This document shows positions 24,885-33,670 of a stretch of DNA of 43,311 bases, piece after piece (position 1 is the first letter of the stretch; each line of letters begins with the position of its first letter). The position numbers were made by a program, and so were the translations under genes. This stretch comes from Paludibacteraceae bacterium (GTDB taxonomy: Bacteria > Bacteroidota > Bacteroidia > Bacteroidales > Paludibacteraceae), in assembly GCA_016297215.1 (NCBI GenBank), contig JAEDGZ010000019.1:1-43311 (forward strand). Reading direction: 5' to 3'. The notes beneath the pieces were generated by a model, which had not been told where the DNA came from, ran no database searches, and saw only the letters and a list, made by a program, of their open reading frames with translations.

Positions 24885-26150
24885 GGTCTATAGGTCAAAT
24901 TGCAGTCTAAAAAAAAGTAGTATCTCTCTATAGGTCATTTTGCAGTCTGACGATATATGGGTGTTAAAGAACTATTACGCGGCTCCCCAAGCCGCATACT
25001 ACGCAATCCCCAATTTAAAGACTATTAAGGTGCCCTTCGGGCTTCGATTGAAAGTATGCTGTTATAAACTGCTTACGATGCTCTATCGTCAAACCACTAT
25101 GGTTATTGAGGTTCTTTTTCAAATCCGTAAATGTACCCTCAATCTTGTTATTCGTGTTCGGCATACCGACACAATCTGCTCTTTGATATGTGAAGAGATA
25201 AGGCAAATAATAGTCAATACTATTCATCACCGTCCTTACTCTCCGATGGAGGTAACATGTTTTACCATCTTTATGCGTGGTGCGCTTATTGAGAAACTCT
25301 TTGTAACGCTCTTTCCAGTCTGCATAGTCTTGTTCAAAGTCTTCCTTCTTCTGATGTTTTAATCCATGTATCAGCAGCGCTAAATCCTTGGAGGCTTTCA
25401 TCTTCGGATTATGTGTAAGATAACGCGTAACTATCTGTGTTAGATGGAATTGACACATCTGTATAGGATAGTCTTTTAGGACTAAAAAAAGGTCTTTTTT
25501 ACCATCTATGACGATGCCTTTGATACGATAACCGGCAGCCATAACACCCTCCACAGCATCCACATACGATTGTGTCTTCTCATGCTTGATGAACGCAAGA
25601 TAGAGTACCTTGCCGATGGCATCATCTATGCACAACATGATACCCCAATTATGCCCCCAATAGGTCGCATCCATGTGTACATAACCGCTCATGCCGGTGA
25701 GGTCGGGTTGCTGCCAAGTGTCTGCTTTTTTACGTAATATTCGTTTGACCGTAGATTCGCTTATATGATGCTTTTTAGCAATCTCTGAGATAGTCTGCTT
25801 AGCATTCAGGTACTCGCTCCAAATAGACTCCTTTGAGGGCTTAGGAGATTTGTTTTGGAACTGCTTGCCACAAGATTTACATTTGTAATGTTGGATGTGA
25901 TTACGTAGTCCGCTTTTCTTTACATCTGAGGACTTGCAATAAGGACATTTTTTGAGGTACATAGGCGTCTTTGTTAATAGTTTGACGTCGCAAATGTACT
26001 GATTCTAAATGACTTATACAATTTTCAGACTGCAAATGACCTATAGAGGCAAGTTAATGGGCAATTTTTGCTTCAAGCACCTTGAACCGTGTAATAAACT
26101 GTACCTCATTGCATTACAAAGATTTCAGACTGCAAAATGACCTATACGCC
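24885..26150 (-). mobile_element. Insertion sequence with zinc-ribbon IS256-variant transposase
   Basis: A 1266-bp element inserted into the IS30 transposase gene. The 8-bp target TCAATTTT is duplicated at 24877-24884 and 26151-26158, a size typical for the IS256 group. Ends are imperfect inverted repeats of about 25 bp (GG-TATAGGTCA-TTGCAGTCT type). A second copy of this box lies just inside each end (24925-24950 and 26025-26050). Confidence 0.9.
25015..25962 (-). CDS. Transposase, zinc-ribbon IS256/MULE type
   Basis: A 315-residue transposase that appears intact. A zinc ribbon with C6, C9, C28 and C31 (CPYC, CKSC) is followed by a helix-turn-helix (ISEIAKKHHISESTVKRILRK). The DDE catalytic domain of the MULE/IS256 type has the first Asp in VHMDATYWG, the second in GIVIDGKKDLF and the Glu in NNKIEGTF. 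The C-x2-H motif of this group is CQFHLTQIVTRYLT. It resembles the transposases NCBI names IS256 family, variant Zn-binding type. The ORF lies within the 1266-bp element and has the normal length, so the element may still be active. Confidence 0.85.
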   Translation of the reverse strand: MYLKKCPYCKSSDVKKSGLRNHIQHYKCKSCGKQFQNKSPKPSKESIWSEYLNAKQTISEIAKKHHISESTVKRILRKKADTWQQPDLTGMSGYVHMDATYWGHNWGIMLCIDDAIGKVLYLAFIKHEKTQSYVDAVEGVMAAGYRIKGIVIDGKKDLFLVLKDYPIQMCQFHLTQIVTRYLTHNPKMKASKDLALLIHGLKHQKKEDFEQDYADWKERYKEFLNKRTTHKDGKTCYLHRRVRTVMNSIDYYLPYLFTYQRADCVGMPNTNNKIEGTFTDLKKNLNNHSGLTIEHRKQFITAYFQSKPEGHLNSL

Positions 26151-27072
26151 TCAATTTTTCTCTGGGTCTGTTGTTTAACTTCTTCTGGATGTTCATTATT
26201 TTCTGTGGTGAGACAAGGTTAAAGTTGGTATGTTTTGGTATGTATCGTCGTATGAGTTTATTGGTGTTTTCTACACATCCTTTCTGCCACGAGGAGTATG
26301 CATCCGCAAAATAGACAATCACATCGTCTTTGCCTTTCATGTGCAAGCCTTTGGTAATTAGTTGATGTGATGCAAATTCACTTCCGTTATCCGTAGTGAT
26401 GGTTTTTACAGTCTTCCGATATGGCATGAGCAGCCTCACAACCGTCTTGGCGATAGGCTCCGATTTCTTGCCTGTCTTTATCTTCTCCATCATTAGGAAG
26501 TTGGTACTCCGTTCCACCAACGTCAGTATCACACGCTGACAACTATCCACTATCAAATCCATCTCCCAGTCTCCAAAGCGTTTGCCATTGGCTTCCGCAG
26601 GACGCTCATGAATGCTTGTTCTATTCGGGATATTGGTCGCTTTGGTAAGACGGTGTTGTTTCTTTTCTCTTCTCCGATAACACAGTTTATGCGGCAGATA
26701 TTGGCTTAGCCGTTCTTTGTTTTTGTGTACATAATTATAGATGGTCTGGTGGCAGATATGGATGCCCTCTTTGGCAAGGACACCGCTTATCTGACGGGGA
26801 GACCAATTGTCCTCTATAATCATCTGTTCAACACGCCACCACAAAAGGTCATCCTTGCGGTGATTAGGTAAGGTACTATGCTTGCGCTTTTGGCATTTCT
26901 CTTGGGCAACACAAAAAACATACTGATTATCGCGGTTGGCGTTGCGTCTTACCTCACGCGTGATGGTCGAGGGATGAACGCCAATTCTTTGTGCGATACT
27001 TTTTTTTGTAAGTTTGCTTTGTAAATCCACATAAATTAAGTACCTTTGCTCCGAATTTAGTTGTTTAGCCAT
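26125..27072 (-). pseudogene. IS30-family transposase, C-terminus displaced
   Basis: Start chosen at 27072 (MAKQLNSEQRYLIYVDL). An N-terminal HTH (KKSIAQRIGVHPSTITREVRRN), a second helical region (NWSPRQISGVLAKEGIHICHQTIYNYVHKNK), and a DDE domain (GDWEMDLIV, TTDNGSEFASH, WQKGCVENTNKLIRRYIP) identify an IS30 transposase. After NNRPREKL the frame runs into the end of the inserted element and finishes RRIGHFAV. The true ending (NFDTPKFCFFKNFD) is 1.27 kb away. All catalytic residues lie before the break, so residual activity is conceivable, but it is best annotated as disrupted. Confidence 0.88.
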
Positions 27073-27202
27073 ATGCAAATGCAAAATTAACTATTTTCCG
27101 GGAAAGGAGCAAATCTTTTCCCGTTTTTTTTTCATTGCATTTGCTGTTAGACAGTACATGCCGTTAAAATATGAAGAAAAAATGAAGAATTGTGTCCGGA
27201 TA

Positions 27203-27234
27203 TTTGTTCATGTCAGAATTTTGTAGTACCTTTA
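27203..27234 (+). promoter_or_regulatory. Promoter-like sequence without a gene
   Basis: TTTG at 27203-27206, a 20-bp spacer and TACCTTTA at 27227-27234 (last base differs from TAnnTTTG). It points into 27240-27437, which holds no ORF but ends in a terminator. It may drive a small RNA or be left from a tRNA or integrase gene. Confidence 0.45.
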
Positions 27235-27349
27235 CAGCATCATTTGTGTACGTTCGCGCGTCCTGACAAATGAACGAACATTAAAATAACAATTAGACAA
27301 GCCGATATTTGGCAGGAAAAAGGCGGGTATTTATGATTTAATCAGTTAT

Positions 27350-27369
27350 AATCCCCCCTCTTCCGCAAA
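27350..27369 (+). repeat. Diverged tRNA-Ser 3' end copy
   Basis: AATCCCCCCTCTTCCGCAAA is close to the 20-bp tRNA-Ser end at 8282-8301, with small changes in the pyrimidine run. Confidence 0.5.
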
Positions 27370-27381
27370 ATGGAGAAATCG

Positions 27382-27402
27382 AATCCCCCCTTTCTCTGCA
27401 AA
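27382..27402 (+). other. Candidate distal attachment site (tRNA-Ser 3' end copy)
   Basis: Preceded by CG (as in the tRNA T arm), AATCCCCCC and TTTCTCTGCAAA match the tRNA-Ser 3' end, with one extra C and one C-to-T change. A terminator follows directly, as after the intact tRNA, so this could be the original 3' end displaced by the island. Confidence 0.55.
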
Positions 27403-27437
27403 ACGCTACAATCAACTGATTTGCAGCGTTTTTGTTT
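27402..27437 (+). terminator. Terminator after the distal tRNA fragment
   Basis: AACGCT pairs with AGCGTT around an imperfect inner stem (CAATCA/TGATTTG), followed by TTTTTG. It also faces the end of the minus-strand hydrolase gene. Confidence 0.7.
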
Positions 27438-27439
27438 TA

Positions 27440-28660
27440 TTATTCTGATAATTTGTTTTCCCATATTAGGCTGTCGCAGAGGTGGCGTGGGTTTTTAAGT
27501 AGCGGACGGGTGGAGTAGAAGCACTCACCTTGTATCTCAGGAATGCTGTCGTTGAGGCGCAGTTGGCGCATTATCTCGTTGCCTGTAGCCCACGCGGAGG
27601 TCTTTTGCTTGGCAGTTGGGTGGTCAATTAAGCGATAGGGGGCGATGCCGATATAGAGTCGGCAGCCGTGGCTGTTGTCTGCCCACCAGCGTGCAAGTGT
27701 GGCGTAGTCCACGCCTTTTCGACCTATCTCCCAATAGAGTTGTGGCACCACATAGTCTATCCACCCTTCCTGCATCCAGAGCACGATGTCGGCATACAGG
27801 TCGTCGTAGTTGGTCATGCCAGCCTGAATGCCGAGCGTGCTATCGTTGCGATAGACACCGAAGGGCGAGATGCCAAACTGCACGTGCGGTTTGAGGCTAT
27901 GGATCACGGTATGCAGTTCGCGGATGATGGTATTCACGTTGTCGCGTCGCCAATCGTCGATATTGCTAAATCCGCGGGGATTCGCCTCGTAGGTCGCGCG
28001 GTCGGGGAGCATTTTACCTTTGACGGGATAGGGGTAGAAATAGTCGTCCATGTGGATGGCATCGATGTCGTAGCGCGAGACGATGTCGCTCACCACCATA
28101 CAAATCCACGCCTGCGTGTCCTCTTTCCCCGGGTCGAGATACCATTGGTTGTTGTATTGAAAAGCAGCGGCTTTCAGTATATGCGCGGTGGCTTCGGGCA
28201 GCGGGTAGTCTTTGAGCGTCAGGCGATAGGGATTGAGCCATACATGTACCTCCATACCCCGCGCATGTGCCTCGTGAAGCACAAACTCCAGAGGGTCGTA
28301 GGGCATTTGTGTACCCCAACTGCCGGTCTTCCCGGTCAGCCACAGGCTCACCGGCTCCAACTCCGAGTAGTAAAGCGCATCGGCGGTGGGGCGAACTTGG
28401 AAGATGATGGCATTTATCCCCAATGATTGCAGCGAGTCGAGCAGGAAAAGCATCTCTGACTGCTGCTGCATGGTGTTGCCGACGGCTTCCGCAGAGGGCC
28501 AGTCGATGTTCGCCACAGTGGCTATCCAAGCCCCGCGAAAACGCCGGTTACACGGCTCGGCAAAAAGATGACCCACCCCGTCCCTCTCTACTAAGGGAAG
28601 GAGAATGGTTAGAGTAAGGATGAAGAAAAGGGAGATTTTGCGCATAGTTTTAGTGGTCAT
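27440..28660 (-). CDS. GHL10/DUF187-type glycosyl hydrolase-like protein
   Basis: A 406-residue exported protein of the PF02638 (GHL10, YngK-like) family, a TIM-barrel group distantly related to glycoside hydrolases. Family blocks are FRGAWIATVANIDWPS, INAIIFQVRPTADALY, GMEVHVWLNPYR, YDIDAIHMDDYFYPYP (conserved acids), FGISPFGVYRND, DYVVPQLYWEIGR and LYIGIAPYR. Substrates are not established for most members. It is the third gene after the TonB receptor and DUF4249 genes and overlaps the latter by ATGA. That supports the start at 28660, although 28645 is possible. Residues about 19-31 (LPLVERDGVGHLF) are encoded by a family D repeat placed inside the signal peptide; cleavage is then likely near FAEPC. 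Confidence 0.85.
   Translation of the reverse strand: MTTKTMRKISLFFILTLTILLPLVERDGVGHLFAEPCNRRFRGAWIATVANIDWPSAEAVGNTMQQQSEMLFLLDSLQSLGINAIIFQVRPTADALYYSELEPVSLWLTGKTGSWGTQMPYDPLEFVLHEAHARGMEVHVWLNPYRLTLKDYPLPEATAHILKAAAFQYNNQWYLDPGKEDTQAWICMVVSDIVSRYDIDAIHMDDYFYPYPVKGKMLPDRATYEANPRGFSNIDDWRRDNVNTIIRELHTVIHSLKPHVQFGISPFGVYRNDSTLGIQAGMTNYDDLYADIVLWMQEGWIDYVVPQLYWEIGRKGVDYATLARWWADNSHGCRLYIGIAPYRLIDHPTAKQKTSAWATGNEIMRQLRLNDSIPEIQGECFYSTRPLLKNPRHLCDSLIWENKLSE
28570..28607. repeat. Family D GC-rich repeat inside a signal peptide gene
   Basis: GACCCACCCCGTCCCTCTCT then ACTAAGGGAAGGAG, with a CCCT/AGGG stem. Related units are at 33671-33745, 41269-41308 and 9831-9856. Confidence 0.65.
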
Positions 28661-29823
28661 TGGTTAGAATCAGGGTAGAAGATATAGGTATTGGAGTTAA
28701 CGGCAGAGACATGCCCGATACCGCCTTCCACGTTGTCGTACAGTTGCACACACTCCATGTTGCCCATCTCATCGAACATATCTTGGATGTCCTCCACAAT
28801 GTTTCCCATGCCGTTGTTATTGCTGGACTCTTCGGCAAAGTAATCGGGTGCATATCGGGACACATAATTCCCTTGCACCATCTTTGCCCGGTGCAGATAC
28901 TCGTCGCGCGTTACCGTTTCCACGCTGAGCACGATAGAATCTATCTCCGCCCAGATGGAATCGTACCCTATACGTTGAGGAGCGGGGTATTGGGGATTGC
29001 ATTGCAATGCCAGCAACTGAAATTGAATAGGCTCGTGCGAGGTGGGTGCATAGAGCCCGAGAGAAGAGCCGAAATAGCCTTTCGAAAGGCTTTTGTTGAT
29101 TTCCTTACAGGTCAGGAATTGTATGTCGCGGGAATAAAGGTAGGAATAGGTATCCTGCCAAATGTAATGAAAACAAGTATCAGGGTCTTGGTATTCCTCG
29201 TGGTTGGTGATGTAGGTAGTTGCTTGGAAACGGTAGAAATGCGAGGTGTCGCCGCGATAAGCGGGTAATTCCACTTGAAAATTGATAAAACTCACCTCTC
29301 CCTCTTGGTAAGCGTCGGGCAACGCTGTGATAATAGCCTTCGGCGTAAAGGGTATCTGTTGAGAAACGCTTGCGACTTGCTGAAAACGAGGATGAGATAC
29401 TCGAAAGACCGCCTGCTCACCCTCTCTCAGTAGTCTGTCTGCCGTGAAGTAATAGCCCGTAGCACCGCCGTATTGCGCTATGGAGAAGGTGTCGGCATAC
29501 ATTGTCTGCCAGTCGCCGTTGTCTATTTGCATCTCCACCTGAGCATCGGGTAGGAAACGCGGATTGTGGTAGTAGAGGTAGTAGCCGTTCCACCCTCCTT
29601 CATGAAACATCGAATCCATGGGGACGGTATCTTGGAAAAAGCGTGAACTATTCACATATAATCGTGGTTGCTCGTTAGCACGGAGGATACCTGTCAAGAC
29701 CAATTGCTCTTCTGTTGCTTCACCGCGAAATGTTACGGGATGGTAGAAGAAATTGTTATCGGAATCGCAAGCCGTGCAAGAGAAAACAAACAAAAAGAGT
29801 ATATATTGAACAATGCGTTTCAT
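28657..29823 (-). CDS. DUF4249 lipoprotein partner of the TonB receptor
   Basis: A 388-residue protein with a lipoprotein-like N-terminus (LFLFVFSCTAC, Cys at residue 19). An immunoglobulin-like first half (QLVLTGILRANEQPRLYVNSS, PDAQVEMQIDNGDWQ) is followed by the family's characteristic end, CVQLYDNVEGGIGHVSAVNSNTYIF. DUF4249 proteins in Bacteroidetes are regularly encoded next to TonB-dependent receptors and probably sit at the outer leaflet as substrate-capturing or plug partners. It starts 9 bp after the receptor stop and overlaps the hydrolase start by 4 bp, so the three are one operon. The substrate is unknown. Confidence 0.88.
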   Translation of the reverse strand: MKRIVQYILFLFVFSCTACDSDNNFFYHPVTFRGEATEEQLVLTGILRANEQPRLYVNSSRFFQDTVPMDSMFHEGGWNGYYLYYHNPRFLPDAQVEMQIDNGDWQTMYADTFSIAQYGGATGYYFTADRLLREGEQAVFRVSHPRFQQVASVSQQIPFTPKAIITALPDAYQEGEVSFINFQVELPAYRGDTSHFYRFQATTYITNHEEYQDPDTCFHYIWQDTYSYLYSRDIQFLTCKEINKSLSKGYFGSSLGLYAPTSHEPIQFQLLALQCNPQYPAPQRIGYDSIWAEIDSIVLSVETVTRDEYLHRAKMVQGNYVSRYAPDYFAEESSNNNGMGNIVEDIQDMFDEMGNMECVQLYDNVEGGIGHVSAVNSNTYIFYPDSNQ

Positions 29824-29832
29824 ACGTCCGTG

Positions 29833-32361
29833 TTAGAATTTGAAGGTGTAACTGATACTCGGCAGGATAGGGAAGATGGAAACCTGATACAAGGTGCTCT
29901 CTGTGGCATCGGCAATCATCATGTACGGATTTGCGTGGCAATACACATTATAGATAGAGATGTTGAGCAGGTGTTCGGCGTTCTTGCACCATGCGTACTT
30001 GCCCGACTCGTAGATGGCTTGGTGCTTGGCGAGTTTCTCGGGATTGCGCCATATCTTGCGTTGTTGCTTGCGGGTAGGTTCCTGCTGCCCCCATGCGGAG
30101 TACTTGTGCGGGAAATGGAAGTTGATACCGAGGTCCAGACGGTGGTAGTCTGGCATTTGGTAGTTGTTGCGCTCCTCGAAGTATTCCACTTCTTCACCTA
30201 AGGTCGGGTCGTAGTAATGTTGCGTAGCGAGCGTGGCGCGGGTGCCGGTACCATAGACAAAAGTGCCCGCGATGTCGATATGCTTGTTTATTTGATATTG
30301 CAGCGTGATGCTCAGGTCATGCTCGCGGTCGTACTTGGCGTGGAAGGGTCGCCCGAAGTTTATCTCTTGCCCTTCGCGGTTGAACTGCCGCATGGAGCGG
30401 CTCCATGTGTAGCCTATCCAGCCCGTTACGGGTCCCGTCTTGCGCTGCAGCAGCACTTCCACGCCGTAACTCCATCCGTCGCCCATCACCACTTTGTCTT
30501 GCCACGTGGAGGATGAGCCGAAGAACGAGGCACCGTCCTTGTATTCCAGCAGGTTGACGGAGCGTTTATAGTAGCCCTCCACGCTGGCTTCCACTTGGTC
30601 TAAGATGTTGTACGACAAGCCCGCGGCGGCTATCATCGAGTGCATGGGGGCTATCTCTTCCGTTACGGGCACCCACAGGTCAGTAGGCAGCGACACATCG
30701 GAGTTGGACAAGAGGTGGACATACTGCGTGGTGTAGGAGTAACTGGCTTTGAACGCCAAGTCCTTGTAGAGCAATGCCCGCAAGCCCACGCGCGGCTCGA
30801 TGGAGGGATAGACCTTGCCGTGGATGCCATAGAGCGACCCGCGCACGCCGATGTTCAGTTTCAGCCAACGCCATGGCGACCACTGGTCCTCGATATAGAC
30901 CGCCGCCTCATGCCCGTGCAATGTGCCGTCGCTAAGCACGGTGTCTAAGCGGGTCTCGTTGTCTGCATTTTGCTCAAAGAGGAAGAGGTTCCCTACCTCG
31001 GGGCGGAACTGATGGTAGGCGTACTCTGCACCGAAACGCAGGCTGTTGTTCGGCAGCGGTGTCCACTCGTAGTGGGTCTGGAGAGTAACATCTCGGAGCG
31101 ATGAGTTGTAACTCATCTGCTGCTCAAACGTGGCTGTGGTGATGCCGTTTCTTTTCAACACCTGCGTCATCGACTCTGCGATACTATATTTATATTGTGT
31201 GAAACTTAGTTGTGTGTTGGAGAAAAGCCGGGAGGTGTAGCAGTGTTCCCAGTTGAGTGCTGCCACGATGTTCCCCCATCCCATACGCATATTCATCTTT
31301 AAGCGCATTTTATCTACGTCCTCTTGCTCGTTGTGCCGCATATTCATGTACACGGCATCGTTGCCCATATAGAACGAAGCGGAGAGTTTATCCGTCGTGT
31401 TCGCAAAGGTATGCGACAACTTGGCATTCACATCGTAGAAATAGGCTCCGGCACCCATCGCTCCGTTGCCCATTGACAAACTGATGAGTTCCATGATGGG
31501 CGTGGTAAAGACATCGAAGTAGGTGCGCCGCGCAGAGATATTGAAAGTAGTAGTGCCGGTGGAGTCTTTCACGTGCGGGATAGGACCTTCGAGGTTGAAT
31601 TTCGCCGCCAGCAAGCCCACGGTGAAGTTCCCGTGGTAACCCTCGGTATTGCCGTCGTTCTGCCGCACATCGATGATTGACGACAGCCGTCCGCCGTACT
31701 GCGCGGGGAAATTGCCTTTGTAGAGCGTTACGTTCTTGATGGCATCGGCATTGAAGACGGAGAAGAATCCCATCAGGTGGTTCACGTTGTAGAGCGGTAC
31801 GCCGTCCAAGAGAATCAGGTTCTCGTCCGGTCCTCCGCCGCGTACATACAAGCCCGCGCTGCCCTCCGAACCGCTCTGCACGCCGGGCAGGAGTTGCAGG
31901 GCTTTGATGATATCCACCTCGCCGGCTATCATCGGGATGGCTTTTATCTGGCTGACAGGCACTTCGATAGCCGACATCTGCACCGCCTCAGGGCTGCTCA
32001 CCGACTTCTGCCCCACCACGGTAACCTCCTCAATGACGGTAGCGGAACGCAGCGGGAAGTTGCAGAGCGTGTCTGCCGTGAGCGTAAGCGTATGGGAGTC
32101 GGATGTGCGGAAACCGACATAGTTGGCGCGGAGCACATGCTTGCCCTTAGGGAGCGTCAGCGAGTAGAAACCCGCGTGGTTGGAGACGGTACCCAGATGG
32201 CTGACCGTGTCGAACACGGTGGCACCGATAAGACGCTCCCCCGATTCCGCATCGGTGATGTAGCCGCAGATAGTAGCGCGCTCCCGACCGGCAGAGGTCG
32301 TCTGCGCCATCGCCGCAAGCGAGAGAAAAAGAAAGAAAATACCTAAACAGACTTTTTTCAT
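29833..32361 (-). CDS. TonB-dependent receptor with carboxypeptidase-like N-domain
   Basis: An 842-residue outer-membrane transporter. A signal peptide (MKKVCLGIFFLFLSLAAMAQ) is followed by a CarboxypepD_reg-like domain (about 30-110: ICGYITDAESGERLIGATVF, GFYSLTLPKGKHVLRANYVG). The plug domain (about 120-235) includes DIIKALQLLPGVQSGSEGSA, GLYVRGGGPDENLILLDGVP and AQYGGRLSSIIDVR. The beta-barrel ends FPILPSISYTFKF. This type (DUF4249-paired, not SusC) takes up ligands whose nature is not readable from sequence. Expression likely starts at the promoter 32399-32429 and includes the DUF4249 and hydrolase genes. Length and domain order are standard; no defect is seen. Confidence 0.93.
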   Translation of the reverse strand: MKKVCLGIFFLFLSLAAMAQTTSAGRERATICGYITDAESGERLIGATVFDTVSHLGTVSNHAGFYSLTLPKGKHVLRANYVGFRTSDSHTLTLTADTLCNFPLRSATVIEEVTVVGQKSVSSPEAVQMSAIEVPVSQIKAIPMIAGEVDIIKALQLLPGVQSGSEGSAGLYVRGGGPDENLILLDGVPLYNVNHLMGFFSVFNADAIKNVTLYKGNFPAQYGGRLSSIIDVRQNDGNTEGYHGNFTVGLLAAKFNLEGPIPHVKDSTGTTTFNISARRTYFDVFTTPIMELISLSMGNGAMGAGAYFYDVNAKLSHTFANTTDKLSASFYMGNDAVYMNMRHNEQEDVDKMRLKMNMRMGWGNIVAALNWEHCYTSRLFSNTQLSFTQYKYSIAESMTQVLKRNGITTATFEQQMSYNSSLRDVTLQTHYEWTPLPNNSLRFGAEYAYHQFRPEVGNLFLFEQNADNETRLDTVLSDGTLHGHEAAVYIEDQWSPWRWLKLNIGVRGSLYGIHGKVYPSIEPRVGLRALLYKDLAFKASYSYTTQYVHLLSNSDVSLPTDLWVPVTEEIAPMHSMIAAAGLSYNILDQVEASVEGYYKRSVNLLEYKDGASFFGSSSTWQDKVVMGDGWSYGVEVLLQRKTGPVTGWIGYTWSRSMRQFNREGQEINFGRPFHAKYDREHDLSITLQYQINKHIDIAGTFVYGTGTRATLATQHYYDPTLGEEVEYFEERNNYQMPDYHRLDLGINFHFPHKYSAWGQQEPTRKQQRKIWRNPEKLAKHQAIYESGKYAWCKNAEHLLNISIYNVYCHANPYMMIADATESTLYQVSIFPILPSISYTFKF

Positions 32362-32398
32362 ACGTTGTGGTGTTCGTTTTGTTGCAGGATTGCGACTG

Positions 32399-32429
32399 CA
32401 AAATTACTGCAAAAAACGGAACTATGCAA
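32399..32429 (-). promoter_or_regulatory. Promoter of the TonB-receptor operon
   Basis: On minus: TTG (32429-32427), 20 bp, TAATTTTG (32406-32399). The receptor ATG is 38 bp downstream. Confidence 0.7.
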
Positions 32430-32433
32430 GCTT

Positions 32434-32493
32434 TAGGGGTGGAAAAATGCAGGTGTTATCTTGTTGATAATCAGCAATAGGGGTGGAAAAATG
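32434..32493. repeat. Direct repeat upstream of the TonB-receptor promoter
   Basis: AGGGGTGGAAAAATG occurs twice with its starts about 44 bp apart, just upstream (on minus) of the receptor promoter. It could be a paired regulator site. Confidence 0.5.
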
Positions 32494-32526
32494 AACGATA
32501 TTTGACAATTTTGCCTGCGGAAATGG

Positions 32527-33621
32527 TTATTCTTTTATCGTTCCCTGCTCTACATGAAATATCTTTGCTTCCGGCGTGGGGCGGAGCAGGTCGGTCAGGT
32601 GTTGGCGGTCGGTGTCGGTGATGAATATCTGCCCGAAGCGGTCGCTGTTGACGAGTCGCACTATCCTCGCCACGCGCTCCGAGTCCAGTTTGTCGAAGAT
32701 GTCGTCTAATAGCAGGATGGGCTTGCCGAGATAGAGTGCCTGCGCCAGTTTCATCGCCAGCAGATAGGTCTTCTGCTGCCCCTGTGAGCCCACGCGCTTC
32801 AACGGGTATTCGCCCAAGAGCATCTCTATCTCATCTTTGTGAATACCTTGCGACGTCCATCCCAAGATACGGTCGCGCTCTCGTGTCCGTACATACGCCT
32901 CGGCAAGGTCGCGGTCCTGCAACTGACTGATATACCGCAGGCTAACCTTCTCTGCATCGCCCGACAACTCGCTGTAAATCTCCTGAAAGAGTGGGATGAA
33001 CTGCTCTACAAATCGGCTCCGCTCGCGGTAGATATACTCCGCCAGCGGCACCATCTGCAACTCATACACTTCCAGCAGTGAACTGATATCTCGGCATTGG
33101 CAAACCGCCTCTTTCTCCTCTTCTTCTTTGAGCAATGCGTTGCGCTGTTTGAGCAGGGCGTTGTAGGTGTTCAGGCGGTTTAGGTACTCTTTGTTGTGCT
33201 GCGAGATGACCACATCGAGAAAGCGTCTCCGCTCCTCGCTGCCGTCTTCTATCAGTCGTCCGTCTTGCGGGCTGACCATCACCAGCGGCAGCAAACCGAT
33301 ATGGTCAACCATCCGTTTGTAGTCTTTCTTCCCGTTGCGAAACTGCTTCTTCTGCCCGCGCTTCATCCCGCAAGTAATCGTAATCGGATCTTCCTCCCTA
33401 TACACTCCCTGCACCATTGCCATCTCCTCGCCGTGGGTGATGTTCATCGAGTCAACAGCGTTGTAGGCGGACTTGGTGAAACTGAGCAGATAGATGGCAT
33501 CGAGAATATTTGTCTTGCCTTGTCCGTTCAGTCCGACAAAGCAGTTCAATTTATCCGCGAAGTGCAATTGCGCCTCGTGGATATTCTTATAATTCAGGAT
33601 ATGCAGTTCGTCTAAATACAT
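32527..33621 (-). CDS. recF: DNA replication and repair protein RecF
   Basis: A 364-residue SMC-like ATPase that binds DNA and loads RecA at single-strand gaps with RecO and RecR. Walker A is GLNGQGKTN at residues 30-38. The N-terminal MYLDELHILNYKNI and the block LPLVMVSPQDGRLIEDGSEERRRFLD are typical of RecF. The ABC signature is RVGSQGQQKTYLLAMKLAQA, Walker B is PILLLDDIFDKLD, and the D-loop with ITDTDRQHL follows. The length is normal. No promoter of the common type was found just upstream; a large hairpin repeat separates it from the NtrC-like gene. Confidence 0.96.
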   Translation of the reverse strand: MYLDELHILNYKNIHEAQLHFADKLNCFVGLNGQGKTNILDAIYLLSFTKSAYNAVDSMNITHGEEMAMVQGVYREEDPITITCGMKRGQKKQFRNGKKDYKRMVDHIGLLPLVMVSPQDGRLIEDGSEERRRFLDVVISQHNKEYLNRLNTYNALLKQRNALLKEEEEKEAVCQCRDISSLLEVYELQMVPLAEYIYRERSRFVEQFIPLFQEIYSELSGDAEKVSLRYISQLQDRDLAEAYVRTRERDRILGWTSQGIHKDEIEMLLGEYPLKRVGSQGQQKTYLLAMKLAQALYLGKPILLLDDIFDKLDSERVARIVRLVNSDRFGQIFITDTDRQHLTDLLRPTPEAKIFHVEQGTIKE

Positions 33622-33670
33622 CTAATGCAAGGTGGCTAACACCCTATCCAAAATATACTCTGTTTACTTA

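Larger units (their letters stand above)
24795..27158 (-). mobile_element. IS30-family insertion sequence, split by a second IS
   Basis: Terminal inverted repeats of 25 bp (TGTACTGTCTAACAGCAAAT followed by GCAAT) lie at 24795-24819 and 27134-27158 and match perfectly. Removing the inserted 1266-bp element and one 8-bp duplication leaves about 1090 bp, a normal IS30 size. The transposase body is at 26160-27072 and its lost C-terminus at 24833-24876. Target duplications of the IS30 itself are not obvious. Confidence 0.88.

Noticed and set aside
24885..27158. Composite transposon carrying the tubulin-like operon
   Set aside because: Only one copy of each insertion sequence is present, and both lie to one side of the operon; the nested-insertion explanation accounts for all ends.
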